NCBI GenBank assembly: GCA_947452295.1
Contig: CANGCK010000012.1
Coordinates: forward strand, 1 to 64,000
Direction: 5' to 3'
Origin: Sphingobacteriia bacterium
GTDB taxonomy: Bacteria > Bacteroidota > Bacteroidia > Chitinophagales > Chitinophagaceae
DNA: 64,000 bases
Below are positions 23,981 to 33,255 of the stretch, piece by piece. A program made the position numbers and the translations under genes. Positions within the stretch are counted from its first letter, which is position 1, and each line of letters begins with the position of its first letter. A model generated the notes under the pieces. It did not search any database, was not told the origin of the DNA, and worked only from the letters and a program-made list of their open reading frames with translations.

Positions 23981-25660
23981 ATGTCTAATAATAATACTTA
24001 CGATGCAATTGTAATTGGTTCTGGAATTAGTGGAGGATGGGCTGCAAAAGAATTATGCGAGAAAGGGTTAAAGACGTTGGTCTTAGAAAGAGGTAAAGAT
24101 GTAGTTCATTTAAAAGACTATCCTACTGCCACAAAAAATCCTTGGGACTTTCCACATCGTGGTAAAAAAACAAATCAGTTAATCAAAAATAATCCGGTTG
24201 TAAGTAAGTGTTATGCTTACAACGAAACATCGGCACATTTTTTTGTAAAAGATGCGGAACATCCATACGTACAAGAAAAGCCTTACGATTGGATTAGGGG
24301 TTATCAGGTAGGTGGAAAATCTTTATTATGGGCAAGGCAAACACAACGATGGAGCAAGTATGATTTTGAAGGTCCGGCTAGAGATGGTTTTGGCGATTGG
24401 CCCATTCGTTATGAAGACATTGCACCATGGTACACCCATGTGGAACTTTTTGCAGGGATAAGTGGAAATTATGATAAGCTCGATACCTTACCTGATGGTT
24501 CTTTTTTACCTGCATGGGAAATGAACAGTGTTGAAAAAGAAATGCAATCAAATATCAATAAAAAATTTTCTAATCGCCATGTGATTCAAGGCAGATGTGC
24601 GCATTTAACCGTACCGCAACCTATACATTTGGCGCAAGGAAGGCAGCAATGCCAGGCTCGCTCTCTTTGTGAGAGAGGTTGCCCTTTTGGGGGATATTTT
24701 AGTTCCAACGCATCCACCATTCCATGGGCGCAAAAAACAGGAAATTTAACACTTCAACCCAATTCGGTGGTTCATTCTATTATATATGATGAAACCAACC
24801 AAAAAGCAAAGGGTGTAGTTGTTATTGATCGGGTCACCAAAAAAGTAACTGAATATTTTGCTAAAATAATTTTTGTAAATGCTTCTACATTAAACACTAA
24901 TTTAATTTTATTAAATTCAACTTCTAAAAGATTTCCGAATGGTCTAGGAAATGATAATGGCTTATTAGGGAAATATATTGCATTTCATAACTATCGCGGA
25001 AATTTATCTGCAACTATAGATGGGAATTTAGATAAATATTATTATGGCCGCCGCCCAACACAACCTATGATGCCTAATTTTAGAAATGTTCATCAACAAG
25101 AAACCGATTTTCAGAGAGGCTATATGGTATTTTTTGGAGCTGGAAGATCTGTAGCGCCTGCAGAAGGAATTGGCGCTGACTTCAAAGATAAGATGACTGA
25201 ATTGGGTGGTTGGCATGTTTCGATGATGATGCAAGGTGAAACAATTCCAAAAGAAACCAATCATGTACGATTAAGTACCGACTTAAAAGATGAGTGGGGT
25301 ATACCTCAATTAATTACCTCTATAACTTATGATGACAATGATGAAAAGTTATTAAAAGATTTTTTACAAGTAGGTAGTGAGTTATTGGAAGCTGCGGGTT
25401 GCAAGAATATTCATTCATGGGATACAAAACAGGCCCCAGGATTAGACATTCATGAAATGGGTGGTGTAAGAATGGGAAAAGATCCTGCAACATCTTTATT
25501 GAATGAATGGAATCAACTACATCACTGTAAAAATGTATTTGTTACCGATGGCGCATGTATGGCAAGTACTAGTACTCAAAATCCATCTTTAACTTTTATG
25601 GCACTTACAGCCAGAGCTGTAAATTTTGCAGTAGAAGCGTTGAATAAAAGAGAATTATAG
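23981..25660 (+). CDS. GMC family FAD-dependent oxidoreductase
   Basis: A 559-residue protein. The N-terminal FAD motif DAIVIGSGISGGWAAKELCEKGLKTLVLERG (residues 7-37), GYQVGGKSLLWARQTQRW and a Cys-rich CQARSLCERGCPFGGYFSSNAS are typical of the gluconate-2-dehydrogenase/choline dehydrogenase branch. The C-terminal domain has HEMGGVRMGKDP and CMASTSTQNPSLTFMALTARA with the conserved Asn-Pro. It oxidises an alcohol or sugar. The small Tat-exported subunit 3 usual for the periplasmic members is absent here. It precedes a molybdenum hydroxylase and a cytochrome c by 420 bases, suggesting alcohol-to-aldehyde-to-acid oxidation as a possible joint role. Confidence 0.87.
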   Translation: MSNNNTYDAIVIGSGISGGWAAKELCEKGLKTLVLERGKDVVHLKDYPTATKNPWDFPHRGKKTNQLIKNNPVVSKCYAYNETSAHFFVKDAEHPYVQEKPYDWIRGYQVGGKSLLWARQTQRWSKYDFEGPARDGFGDWPIRYEDIAPWYTHVELFAGISGNYDKLDTLPDGSFLPAWEMNSVEKEMQSNINKKFSNRHVIQGRCAHLTVPQPIHLAQGRQQCQARSLCERGCPFGGYFSSNASTIPWAQKTGNLTLQPNSVVHSIIYDETNQKAKGVVVIDRVTKKVTEYFAKIIFVNASTLNTNLILLNSTSKRFPNGLGNDNGLLGKYIAFHNYRGNLSATIDGNLDKYYYGRRPTQPMMPNFRNVHQQETDFQRGYMVFFGAGRSVAPAEGIGADFKDKMTELGGWHVSMMMQGETIPKETNHVRLSTDLKDEWGIPQLITSITYDDNDEKLLKDFLQVGSELLEAAGCKNIHSWDTKQAPGLDIHEMGGVRMGKDPATSLLNEWNQLHHCKNVFVTDGACMASTSTQNPSLTFMALTARAVNFAVEALNKREL

Positions 25661-25706
25661 AAGGGTAATTAATTGGTAGATCATCATCTTTAGTAATTAT
25701 TATTAC

Positions 25707-25925
25707 CTAATTCCACAAATATGATATAGATTTTAAAATCGAATATTTATAATTACGATTGTGTTTTTTCAGCTCGGAACTAAAAAAAGTAAAAACAACA
25801 CAAATCCCTGAAATAATTGATGAAAGGCTGTAGAGCGAATGATACTTGTTAGGTATAATATATAAAAATGATGCCATCAATATTAATATGGCAAATGGAA
25901 CTTGATGTGATTTGCCTCCCCTCAT
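25707..25925 (-). CDS. possible small membrane protein
   Basis: A 72-codon frame on the strand opposite its neighbours, with two hydrophobic segments (about 9-25 VPFAILILMASFLYIIP and 32-49 LSSIISGICVVFTFFSS). No family recognised and no upstream regulatory sequence is evident. It fills most of the 419-base gap between 25660 and 26080. The rest of that gap shows nothing else. It could equally be a chance frame in AT-rich DNA. Confidence 0.3.
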   Translation of the reverse strand: MRGGKSHQVPFAILILMASFLYIIPNKYHSLYSLSSIISGICVVFTFFSSELKKHNRNYKYSILKSISYLWN

Positions 25926-26079
25926 TTTTAAAGTCCATCAAAATGGCCAAAATATTAATTATCAGCTAATTCAATCCATTAATAAAATTATTTGAGTTAT
26001 CTAATTTTATTGATTGTAAATAGGTTAATTTTAGTGTTCACTGGAATTACTTAAATGTTATTTATTAATATATTTTATT

Positions 26080-26541
26080 ATGTCTATGATCAACCTAAAA
26101 GTAAATGGAAAAGAAATTGAAGTAGATGTAGATCCGAGTACACCGGTATTATGGGTATTACGTGATCACCTCAATTTAATTGGCACTAAATACGGTTGTG
26201 GGGTAGGTTCTTGTGGTGCTTGTACTATCCACTTAAATGGACGCGCATTAAAATCATGCCAATTGCCTGTTTCAGCTGTGGGTAAGCAAGAAATTACCAC
26301 TATTGAAGGGCTATCAGAAAATGGGTCACATCCTGTACAAAAAGCCTGGCTCGACACAGATGTTGCGCAGTGCGGCTATTGCCAAACCGGGCAAATAATG
26401 GCTGCTGCTGCATTATTGAAGGCAAAGCCCCATCCTACTGATGAAGATATTGACAATTATATGAGTGGCAATATTTGTCGTTGCGGAACCTATGTAAGAA
26501 TTAAAGAAGCCATTAAAACGGCTGCAAAATCATCTAATTAA
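26080..26541 (+). CDS. 2Fe-2S subunit of a molybdenum hydroxylase (IorA/CoxS-like)
   Basis: A 153-residue protein. The plant-ferredoxin cluster motif [13 protein letters not shown] plus a later Cys (KSCQLP) binds the first 2Fe-2S. The C-terminal domain has CGYCQTGQ and CRCGTY for the second cluster. This is the full-length small subunit of the xanthine-oxidase family. It would carry electrons from the Mo site of the protein encoded 12 bases downstream. It has no signal peptide, so export would need hitch-hiking with the Tat-targeted large subunit. Confidence 0.95.
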   Translation: MSMINLKVNGKEIEVDVDPSTPVLWVLRDHLNLIGTKYGCGVGSCGACTIHLNGRALKSCQLPVSAVGKQEITTIEGLSENGSHPVQKAWLDTDVAQCGYCQTGQIMAAAALLKAKPHPTDEDIDNYMSGNICRCGTYVRIKEAIKTAAKSSN

Positions 26542-26553
26542 TCTTTTTAGCAA

Positions 26554-28806
26554 ATGGAAAAGACAACAAATAATTATAGCAGACGTTCATTCTTAAAAGT
26601 TTCCTCTCTTTCAGGAGGCGGAATGATGATTGGTTTCAGCTGGTTAGCCAGTTTTATGCCTAATGAGGCTTTGGCAAGTGTTGAAGCTGCAAAAGAATGG
26701 ATTGAATTAACTGGATTTATCAAAATCACCCTCGATAATCAAATTGTTATTTTATCGCCTAATCCAGAATTTGGCCAAAATGTGATGACTTCATTGCCAA
26801 TGTTAATTGCCGAGGAGCTGGAGGTAGATTGGCGTAAAGTAAAAGTAGAACAAGGTGATTTCGATACACCAAGATTTAAAAGACAATTCACAGGCGGAAG
26901 TCAGGCAATGCGGATGGCCTGGAAACCTTTAAGAACTGCAGGGGCAACAGCAAGGATGATGTTGTTGCAAGCTGCTGCCAACGAATGGAATGTGCCAATT
27001 AACGAATTAACCGCTACGAATGGGGTTGTAGTTCACAAGCCAAGCAATAAAAATACCACTTATGGGGCACTAGCCGCAGCTGCAGCTAAATTGCCCACTC
27101 CGGAAAAAGTAGAGCTGAAAAAAAATGGTGAATTTACTTTGTTAGGAACTCCACAAAAAAATGTAGAGGGTAATAAAATTGTAAGTGGAAAGTCGCTGTT
27201 TACCATGGACTACAAACATGAGGGTATGTTGATTGCTATGGCAATACATCCTCCTGCATTTGGAATGAAGTTGAAATCTTTTGATGCAACTGATGCCTTA
27301 AAGATGCCTGGTGTAAAAAATGTATTTGATATACAAGTGTATAAAGATGGATATGAGAGAGCTGGATTCGATACACGAACATTTAATAAGTTGGTTGTAG
27401 TGGTAGGTAATTCTACTTGGGAAGTGATGAATGCACGGAAAAAAGTGATTGTTCAATGGGAGCCCATTCAAGAAACTATCGAAACAGTTAATTCTTGGGG
27501 TGGTAAGAAAAAAGAAGTCGTTCCTGCTGGGCTAGAAAGTACCGATACACATATGAAGCAGATGTATGAAATGCAGCAAAAACAAGCGAAGATTTTAAGG
27601 AAAGACGGAGATCCTGATGCAGCATTTAAAAATGCCCATAAAATAATAGAGAAAACTTATTCAGCTCCTTTCTTACCGCACAATACCATGGAGCCAATTA
27701 GTTGCTTTGCTCATATTACAAATGATAAAGCACTTTTTGTAGCCCCCATTCAAATTCCTGAAATGATGAAACAAAACATCATGACTAATTTGGAAGTTCC
27801 TGCCGATAAAATTGACATCAAGTTGGCAAGAATGGGTGGTGGTTTTGGCAGAAGAGCTTATGGCCACTATATTATTGAAGCAGGTATCATTTCTAAAAAA
27901 ATGCAGGCACCTGTTAAGTTAATTTATACAAGGGAAGATGATATGACTAATGGAATTTATCGCCCCTCTTATATGGTTACTTATAAAGCTGCTATTGACG
28001 ATAAAAACAATGTAACTGCTATTCATATTAAAGGTGGTGGTATTCCCGAAAAGGCAATTCATGAAAATCGTTTTCCAGCTGGCGCTTTTGACAATTATAT
28101 CGCCGAAGGTTGGGATATCTCCTCTAATATTACCATTGGTGCATTCAGAGCACCAGGCTCCAATTTTATTGCAGCTGCAGAACAATCATTTTTAGATGAG
28201 TTGGCAGAAACAATTGGTAAAGATCCTATTGACTATCGAATAGAATTACTGAAAAAAGCAAAAGTTAATCCAGTAGGTAAAAACAATGATTACGATGTAG
28301 ATAGATACATTGCTGTATTAGAGTTGGTTAAACAAAAGTCTGGCTGGGGTTTAGCGCAAAATAAAAATGTTAAAAGAGGCGTAGCTGCTTATTTCTGTCA
28401 TAATTCTTATGCGGCACATGTGGTAGACGTAACTATGAAAAATGGCCTGCCAGTTGTAGATCAAGTGATATCGGCTTTAGATTGCGGCTGGGTTGTAAAT
28501 CCGGAAGGTGCAAAAAATATGGTAGAAGGTGCAATTGTAGATGGGATCGGGAATGCATTGTATGGTGGCTTACGTTTTGAAAAAGGGGTGCCTATGCAGA
28601 AGAACTTTAATCAATATAGAATGATTCGATTAAAAGAAGCACCTAAAAAAATTGATGTGCATTTTGTACAAAATAATATTGATCCAACTGGATTGGGTGA
28701 ACCTCCTTTTCCACCTGTTTTTGGGGCTTTAGCAAATGCATTGTATAAGGCAACGGGTAAACGATTTTATCATCAACCATTTATAAATGATTTAAACAAA
28801 AGTTAG
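26554..28806 (+). CDS. Tat-exported molybdopterin-binding subunit of an aldehyde/isoquinoline oxidoreductase-type enzyme
   Basis: A 750-residue protein. Tat signal SRRSFLKVSSLSGGG at residues 9-23. The xanthine-dehydrogenase-family Mo domain is complete: NTMEPISC, RMGGGFGRRAYGHY, IGAFRAPGSN, VDQVISALDCGWVVNPEGAKNMVEGAIVDGIG and the catalytic Glu in GLGEPPFPP near the end. The layout (duplicated domain, Tat signal, no FAD subunit) is that of IorB-type periplasmic hydroxylases, which hydroxylate aldehydes or N-heterocycles and donate electrons to cytochrome c. The following genes encode that cytochrome and the Moco-insertion and cofactor-synthesis machinery. Exact substrate cannot be read from the sequence. 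Confidence 0.93.
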   Translation: MEKTTNNYSRRSFLKVSSLSGGGMMIGFSWLASFMPNEALASVEAAKEWIELTGFIKITLDNQIVILSPNPEFGQNVMTSLPMLIAEELEVDWRKVKVEQGDFDTPRFKRQFTGGSQAMRMAWKPLRTAGATARMMLLQAAANEWNVPINELTATNGVVVHKPSNKNTTYGALAAAAAKLPTPEKVELKKNGEFTLLGTPQKNVEGNKIVSGKSLFTMDYKHEGMLIAMAIHPPAFGMKLKSFDATDALKMPGVKNVFDIQVYKDGYERAGFDTRTFNKLVVVVGNSTWEVMNARKKVIVQWEPIQETIETVNSWGGKKKEVVPAGLESTDTHMKQMYEMQQKQAKILRKDGDPDAAFKNAHKIIEKTYSAPFLPHNTMEPISCFAHITNDKALFVAPIQIPEMMKQNIMTNLEVPADKIDIKLARMGGGFGRRAYGHYIIEAGIISKKMQAPVKLIYTREDDMTNGIYRPSYMVTYKAAIDDKNNVTAIHIKGGGIPEKAIHENRFPAGAFDNYIAEGWDISSNITIGAFRAPGSNFIAAAEQSFLDELAETIGKDPIDYRIELLKKAKVNPVGKNNDYDVDRYIAVLELVKQKSGWGLAQNKNVKRGVAAYFCHNSYAAHVVDVTMKNGLPVVDQVISALDCGWVVNPEGAKNMVEGAIVDGIGNALYGGLRFEKGVPMQKNFNQYRMIRLKEAPKKIDVHFVQNNIDPTGLGEPPFPPVFGALANALYKATGKRFYHQPFINDLNKS

Positions 28807-28886
28807 TTTTTTCTTGTCAATTTATTTTATTAAAAAAGGATGCTAATAGCATTAGTCTATTTTAATAATCTAGTAATCATATAACT

Positions 28887-29312
28887 ATGCAGAAATTTAT
28901 TGTATTAATTATACTATTAATCGTTGCTATTTCAAGTCAGTCATTTTATCAAAACACACCATTAGCCGCTAGTATAAAAAATGGTCAATCTGTTTATGCA
29001 ACCTATTGTATGTCTTGCCACATGGAAGATGGCAATGGAGTAGAAGGCGCATTTCCCTCATTAGTAAAAACCAATCATTTGAACGACAAAAACAAATTGG
29101 TTAAAATTATTCTACAAGGGATGCGTGGTCAAACAGTTGTAAATGGAATAACCTATAACGGTGAGATGGCGGGTCTTAATTTAACAGATCAAGAAGTTGC
29201 CGATGTAATTAATTTTATTAGAAATTCATGGGGTAATAAAGCCACAGCTATGAAAATTACTGAAGTAGCACCTGCAAAAAAATCCGTTGTAAAAGGATAT
29301 CAAGCATTTTAA
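28887..29312 (+). CDS. exported mono-haem cytochrome c
   Basis: A 141-residue protein. Signal peptide at residues 1-18 (FIVLIILLIVAISSQS). The haem motif C41-M-S-C44-H45 lies in YCMSCHMEDGNGVEGAFPSL, and the Met ligand in NGEMAGLNLTDQEVADVINFIRNSWGN. This is a class I cytochrome c, as found C-terminally in cytochrome subunits of alcohol and aldehyde dehydrogenases. It lies 80 bases after the Mo subunit and most likely accepts its electrons. Confidence 0.92.
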   Translation: MQKFIVLIILLIVAISSQSFYQNTPLAASIKNGQSVYATYCMSCHMEDGNGVEGAFPSLVKTNHLNDKNKLVKIILQGMRGQTVVNGITYNGEMAGLNLTDQEVADVINFIRNSWGNKATAMKITEVAPAKKSVVKGYQAF

Positions 29313-29331
29313 TGCGAAGTGCAATTGATGA

Positions 29332-30453
29332 ATGAACGAATTAAAAGAAATAATTAAAGCGTATGATGCTGCCAAAGAATCTGGTAATGCATGTGTATTG
29401 GCAACTGTTGTTCATGTTCAAGGTTCCTCTTACAGAAGACCCGGTGCAAGAATGTTGGTATTAGAGAATGGATTGATGATTGGCGCCATTAGCGGTGGTT
29501 GTTTAGAGGGTGATGCTTTAAAAAAAGCCCTATTAACTTTTACAGAAAAAAAATCTCGATTGGTCTCCTATGATACTAGTGATGAAGATGATGCTACCAT
29601 TGGAATTCAACTAGGTTGTGAAGGTATTATTCAAGTGTTGTTTGAATACATTGTATCAACTGATTTAAATAATCCCATTGAGTTGTTGCGAAAAGCAATA
29701 GCAAAAAGACAGCTGGCAATAATCGTTACTTTATATGATTTGTCCGATAAAAGAAATAATCAGATGGGTACTTGTTTCTTGTTGGACAATCAAGGAGAAG
29801 TTAATTCCCTTATTTCATCTGCTCTTTTAAATCAGTTAATACATCATGATGCAAACCAGGTTTTGCTAAGTAATTTATCGGTATTCAAAACATATAGCCT
29901 AGAAAATATTGTAACCAACGCATTCATCGAATATCTTAGGCCTCCCATTTCATTAGTAGTGGTAGGTGCTGGAAACGATGCAGTGCCCTTGATGCAAATG
30001 GCTACCATTTTGGGTTGGGAGGTAAATGTGGTTGATGGCAGAAGTACGCATGCGAAAAAAGAAAGATTCATTAGTGCATGTCAGGTGATAGTGAGTAGGC
30101 CGGAATTGGTAGTAGACCAAATTTTAATAGACAGTAGAACTTGCTTTGTATTAATGACACATAATTACAAGTACGATCTTCAAATGCTAAAAGCTTTAAT
30201 TGATAAGGATGTTTCCTATATAGGTATATTAGGCCCTAAGAAAAAAATGCAGAAGATGTTAAACGATATCGAATCAGAAAAGATAGAACTATCCGAGCAA
30301 CAACTGTCAAAGATATACGGCCCAACAGGTTTAGATATTGGTGCAGAAACAGCTGAAGAAATTGCCATCAGTATCATAGCCGAAATTCAAGCTGTATTTA
30401 ATCAAAAACAGGGCACTATGTTAAAATGGAAGAAAGATCAAATTCATAGTTAA
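29332..30453 (+). CDS. XdhC/CoxI family molybdoenzyme maturation factor
   Basis: A 373-residue protein. N-terminal XdhC domain: VLATVVHVQGSSYRRPGARMLVLENG and GAISGGCLEGDAL, with the conserved Cys. C-terminal Rossmann domain: LVVVGAGNDAVPLMQMATILGWEVNVVDGR and FVLMTHNYKYDLQMLKALI, GPTGLDIGAETAEEIAISIIAEI. The family binds Moco, promotes its sulfuration and inserts it into xanthine-oxidase-type enzymes. It follows the cytochrome gene by 19 bases and its TAA overlaps the next ATG (TAATG), so it is coupled to the MobA-like gene. Confidence 0.92.
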   Translation: MNELKEIIKAYDAAKESGNACVLATVVHVQGSSYRRPGARMLVLENGLMIGAISGGCLEGDALKKALLTFTEKKSRLVSYDTSDEDDATIGIQLGCEGIIQVLFEYIVSTDLNNPIELLRKAIAKRQLAIIVTLYDLSDKRNNQMGTCFLLDNQGEVNSLISSALLNQLIHHDANQVLLSNLSVFKTYSLENIVTNAFIEYLRPPISLVVVGAGNDAVPLMQMATILGWEVNVVDGRSTHAKKERFISACQVIVSRPELVVDQILIDSRTCFVLMTHNYKYDLQMLKALIDKDVSYIGILGPKKKMQKMLNDIESEKIELSEQQLSKIYGPTGLDIGAETAEEIAISIIAEIQAVFNQKQGTMLKWKKDQIHS

Positions 30454-31058
30454 TGCATTATTCAATTCAACACTGTGGAATAGTAATTATTGCTGCAGGC
30501 GAAAGTAAACGATTAGGTACTCCTAAACAGTTGTTGGTGTATGAAGGAAAAACCTTAATTAATCGTTTAATTGATATTGTAAAAATAACTGGTTCATATC
30601 CTATTACAATTGTATTAGGTGCAAATGCAGAAAAAATTCAATCACAATTAACAGAAACTGATTTGCATATTGTATATAATAGTCAATGGGAGGAGGGGAT
30701 GGCAAGTTCAATAAGTTTGGGGGTAGAAATGGCAACGAAAAATTTTGATCATTTAGATGGAATAATGATATTAGTGTGTGATCAGCCACATATCAATACA
30801 AATAATATTCATTCTCTTATTGAATTGCAGCGCCAAACAAAATTGCCCATTGCAGCATGTTATTATGAAAATATACTAGGTACGCCGGCGCTATTTCATC
30901 AGTCGTTATTTGCTGATTTAATGTCATTAAAAGGCGATATAGGTGCAAAAAAATTAATCAAGCTAAGAGAAGAAGAAGTGGCTAAATTGCATTTTAATAA
31001 AGGTATACTTGACATAGATACCATGGAAGATTATAAATTTTTACTCAAGGGTGCTTAA
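30453..31058 (+). CDS. MobA/MocA-like nucleotidyltransferase (Moco cytidylyl- or guanylyltransferase)
   Basis: A 201-residue protein. IIAAGESKRLGTPKQLLVYEGKTLINR is the NTP-transferase start with LGxPKQLL, typical of the MocA (CTP:molybdopterin) and NboR/MobA-like group found beside xanthine-oxidase-family genes. EEGMASSISLGVE and VCDQPHINTNNI (metal-binding Asp) follow. Since the target enzyme is a hydroxylase of the xanthine-oxidase family, MCD synthesis from CTP is the better guess, though the sequence does not decide the nucleotide. One base separates its stop from the moaA start. Confidence 0.85.
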   Translation: MHYSIQHCGIVIIAAGESKRLGTPKQLLVYEGKTLINRLIDIVKITGSYPITIVLGANAEKIQSQLTETDLHIVYNSQWEEGMASSISLGVEMATKNFDHLDGIMILVCDQPHINTNNIHSLIELQRQTKLPIAACYYENILGTPALFHQSLFADLMSLKGDIGAKKLIKLREEEVAKLHFNKGILDIDTMEDYKFLLKGA

Positions 31059-31059
31059 T

Positions 31060-32040
31060 ATGATTGTAGATAAATTTAACCGAGTACATGATTATCTCCG
31101 CATTTCCTTGACGGATAATTGTGATTTACGTTGCTTTTATTGTATGCCCGAAGAAGGGTATCAATTCATGCCAGCAAGTAATTTAATGCAAGCAGCAGAA
31201 ATCGAATCAATAGCCAAAGTATTTGTTCAAGAAGGTGTTCGTAAAATAAGATTAACAGGCGGGGAGCCATTGGTAAGAAAAGATTTTTCTGAAATTATTC
31301 TCCGACTGTCTAAATTGAATATTCAACTAACACTTACAACCAATGGTACTCGGTTGCATGAATTTGTTGAAATTATTAAAACTGCGGGTGTTCGGTCTAT
31401 AAATATTAGTTTAGACACTTTGAAAAAAGATTGTTTTTTATTAATGACTAAACGAGATAAACATGAGCAAGTGATGCAGAATATTCAGTTGATGTTAGAT
31501 GCAGGTATTGAAGTTAAAATTAACGTTGTAGTGATGAAAGGCATTAATGATGAAGAGATTATTGATTTTGTGGAATGGACCAAAAACACTTCTATACATA
31601 TTCGTTTTATTGAATTTATGCCTTTTGATGGTAATCGGTGGAATAGTAATAAAGTTGTCACATTACAAGAAATGTTGGATAACGTTCAAGAAAAATATGC
31701 AATTGAGCCCTTAGAAAGAATAGCACATGAAACTACTAAAAAATATAAAGCACTTCATCACAGAGGAACTTTTGCTGTTATTAGCACCATGAGTGCCCCC
31801 TTTTGTGGTGATTGTAATCGTATGCGATTAACAGCTGATGGCAAAATGAAAAATTGCCTTTTTTCGCAGACAGAAACAGATATTTTATCGGTATACCGAA
31901 ATGGTGAAGATATTACGCCTTTCATTCATCAAAATATTGGTGAAAAAAAACAAGCATTGGGTGGACAGTTTACCACCGATTTAAATAAAATTGAAATCAA
32001 CGATTTGCAAAATAGAACGATGATAAGTATTGGGGGTTGA
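31060..32040 (+). CDS. moaA: GTP 3',8-cyclase MoaA
   Basis: Radical-SAM enzyme for the first step of molybdopterin synthesis. I place the start at ATG 31060 (a GTG nine bases earlier is in frame but lies in the upstream gene), giving ~326 residues. N-terminal cluster motif CDLRCFYC, GGEPLVRKDF, and the C-terminal second cluster CGDCNRMRL...C (Cys-x2-Cys-x13-Cys) are complete. The protein ends in the double Gly (SIGG) needed for activity. One base after the MobA-like gene. Confidence 0.95.
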   Translation: MIVDKFNRVHDYLRISLTDNCDLRCFYCMPEEGYQFMPASNLMQAAEIESIAKVFVQEGVRKIRLTGGEPLVRKDFSEIILRLSKLNIQLTLTTNGTRLHEFVEIIKTAGVRSINISLDTLKKDCFLLMTKRDKHEQVMQNIQLMLDAGIEVKINVVVMKGINDEEIIDFVEWTKNTSIHIRFIEFMPFDGNRWNSNKVVTLQEMLDNVQEKYAIEPLERIAHETTKKYKALHHRGTFAVISTMSAPFCGDCNRMRLTADGKMKNCLFSQTETDILSVYRNGEDITPFIHQNIGEKKQALGGQFTTDLNKIEINDLQNRTMISIGG

Positions 32041-32057
32041 TTAAATATATTTGTACG

Positions 32058-33242
32058 ATGGAAATGATGATATCAGTAGAACGGGCTATCAACTTAATTC
32101 AACAGGCAGCAATGCCGCTAAGTCCTGAAATGGTAGATATAAAAAATGCCAATGGACTAATACTTGCACAAGATATATGCTCGCCAATTGATATTCCTGG
32201 ATTTAAGCAATCTAATATGGATGGCTATGCATTTGCGTTTAATGAGGGTACAACCGAGTATAAATTAGTTGGTGAAGTGGCTGCAGGTAATTCCAATGAA
32301 GTTTTTATAGAAAAGGGAATGGCTGTAAGGATTTTTACAGGTGCTGCAGTTCCGGCTGGGGCAGATACTGTGTTGATGCAAGAAAAAGCAAAAATACTTG
32401 AAGATAGTTTGATGTTGCTTGACGGCACAATTAAAGCAGGGGATAATGTTAGGCCAATTGGCGCTGAAATGAAAAAAGGAACAGTAGCCTTGGCAAAAGG
32501 GTCAATATTGAAACCTTCTTCTATTGGTCTGATAGCAAGTTTAGGTATCAATGAAGTAATGGCTTTTCCCATGCCAAAGATTGGTATATTGGTTACCGGT
32601 AACGAATTGCAACAACCTGGGTTACCAATAAGTTATGGACAGGTTTATGAATCCAATAGTTTTACTTTAATGTCTGCATTAACTGAATGGCAATTAAAAT
32701 CAATAAAAGTTGTACAGGTCATTGACCATCTTGAGACATTGTCGAATCATTTGATGAAATTATTAAATGAAGTAGATATGGTTTTAATAACAGGAGGGGT
32801 AAGTGTTGGCGATTATGATTATACTGCAAAAGCTTTTGATAATTGTGGCGTTGAGTCCATTTTTCATAAAGTCAAACAAAAACCCGGCAAGCCCTTGTTA
32901 TTTGGCAAAAAAGGAAACAAAATAGTTGTTGGATTGCCTGGAAATCCTGCATCTGTATTAACTTGTTTTTATCTATACGTTTTGCCACTTATAGGTTTAT
33001 TAGCTAGAAAAGAGGTGAATATGACACAATTGAATGTCCCTATTACTCATGATTATCAAAAGCCCGAAGGATTAACCCATTTCTTAAAAGCCTTTTATAA
33101 TGGTGAAAATGTATGTATACAATCTGGCCAAGAATCCTATAAATTATCATCCTACACTACTGCAAATTGTTTGGTAGTGTTACCGGAAAAATTAAGCCAT
33201 TTAACTGCTGGTACGATGGTTGCCATTTATTTATTACCCTAA
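32058..33242 (+). CDS. moeA: molybdopterin molybdenumtransferase MoeA
   Basis: Start taken at ATG 32058; a TTG in frame at 32037 overlaps the moaA stop and is less likely. About 394 residues. SPIDIPGFKQSNMDGYAF, RIFTGAAVPAGADTVLMQE, GILVTGNELQ, ITGGVSVGDYDY and GLPGNPASVLTCFYLYVLP follow the MoeA/gephyrin E-domain order. It inserts molybdate into adenylylated molybdopterin. In the Moco operon, between moaA and an exporter-like gene. Confidence 0.93.
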   Translation: MEMMISVERAINLIQQAAMPLSPEMVDIKNANGLILAQDICSPIDIPGFKQSNMDGYAFAFNEGTTEYKLVGEVAAGNSNEVFIEKGMAVRIFTGAAVPAGADTVLMQEKAKILEDSLMLLDGTIKAGDNVRPIGAEMKKGTVALAKGSILKPSSIGLIASLGINEVMAFPMPKIGILVTGNELQQPGLPISYGQVYESNSFTLMSALTEWQLKSIKVVQVIDHLETLSNHLMKLLNEVDMVLITGGVSVGDYDYTAKAFDNCGVESIFHKVKQKPGKPLLFGKKGNKIVVGLPGNPASVLTCFYLYVLPLIGLLARKEVNMTQLNVPITHDYQKPEGLTHFLKAFYNGENVCIQSGQESYKLSSYTTANCLVVLPEKLSHLTAGTMVAIYLLP

Positions 33243-33255
33243 TATTTTAATATAA

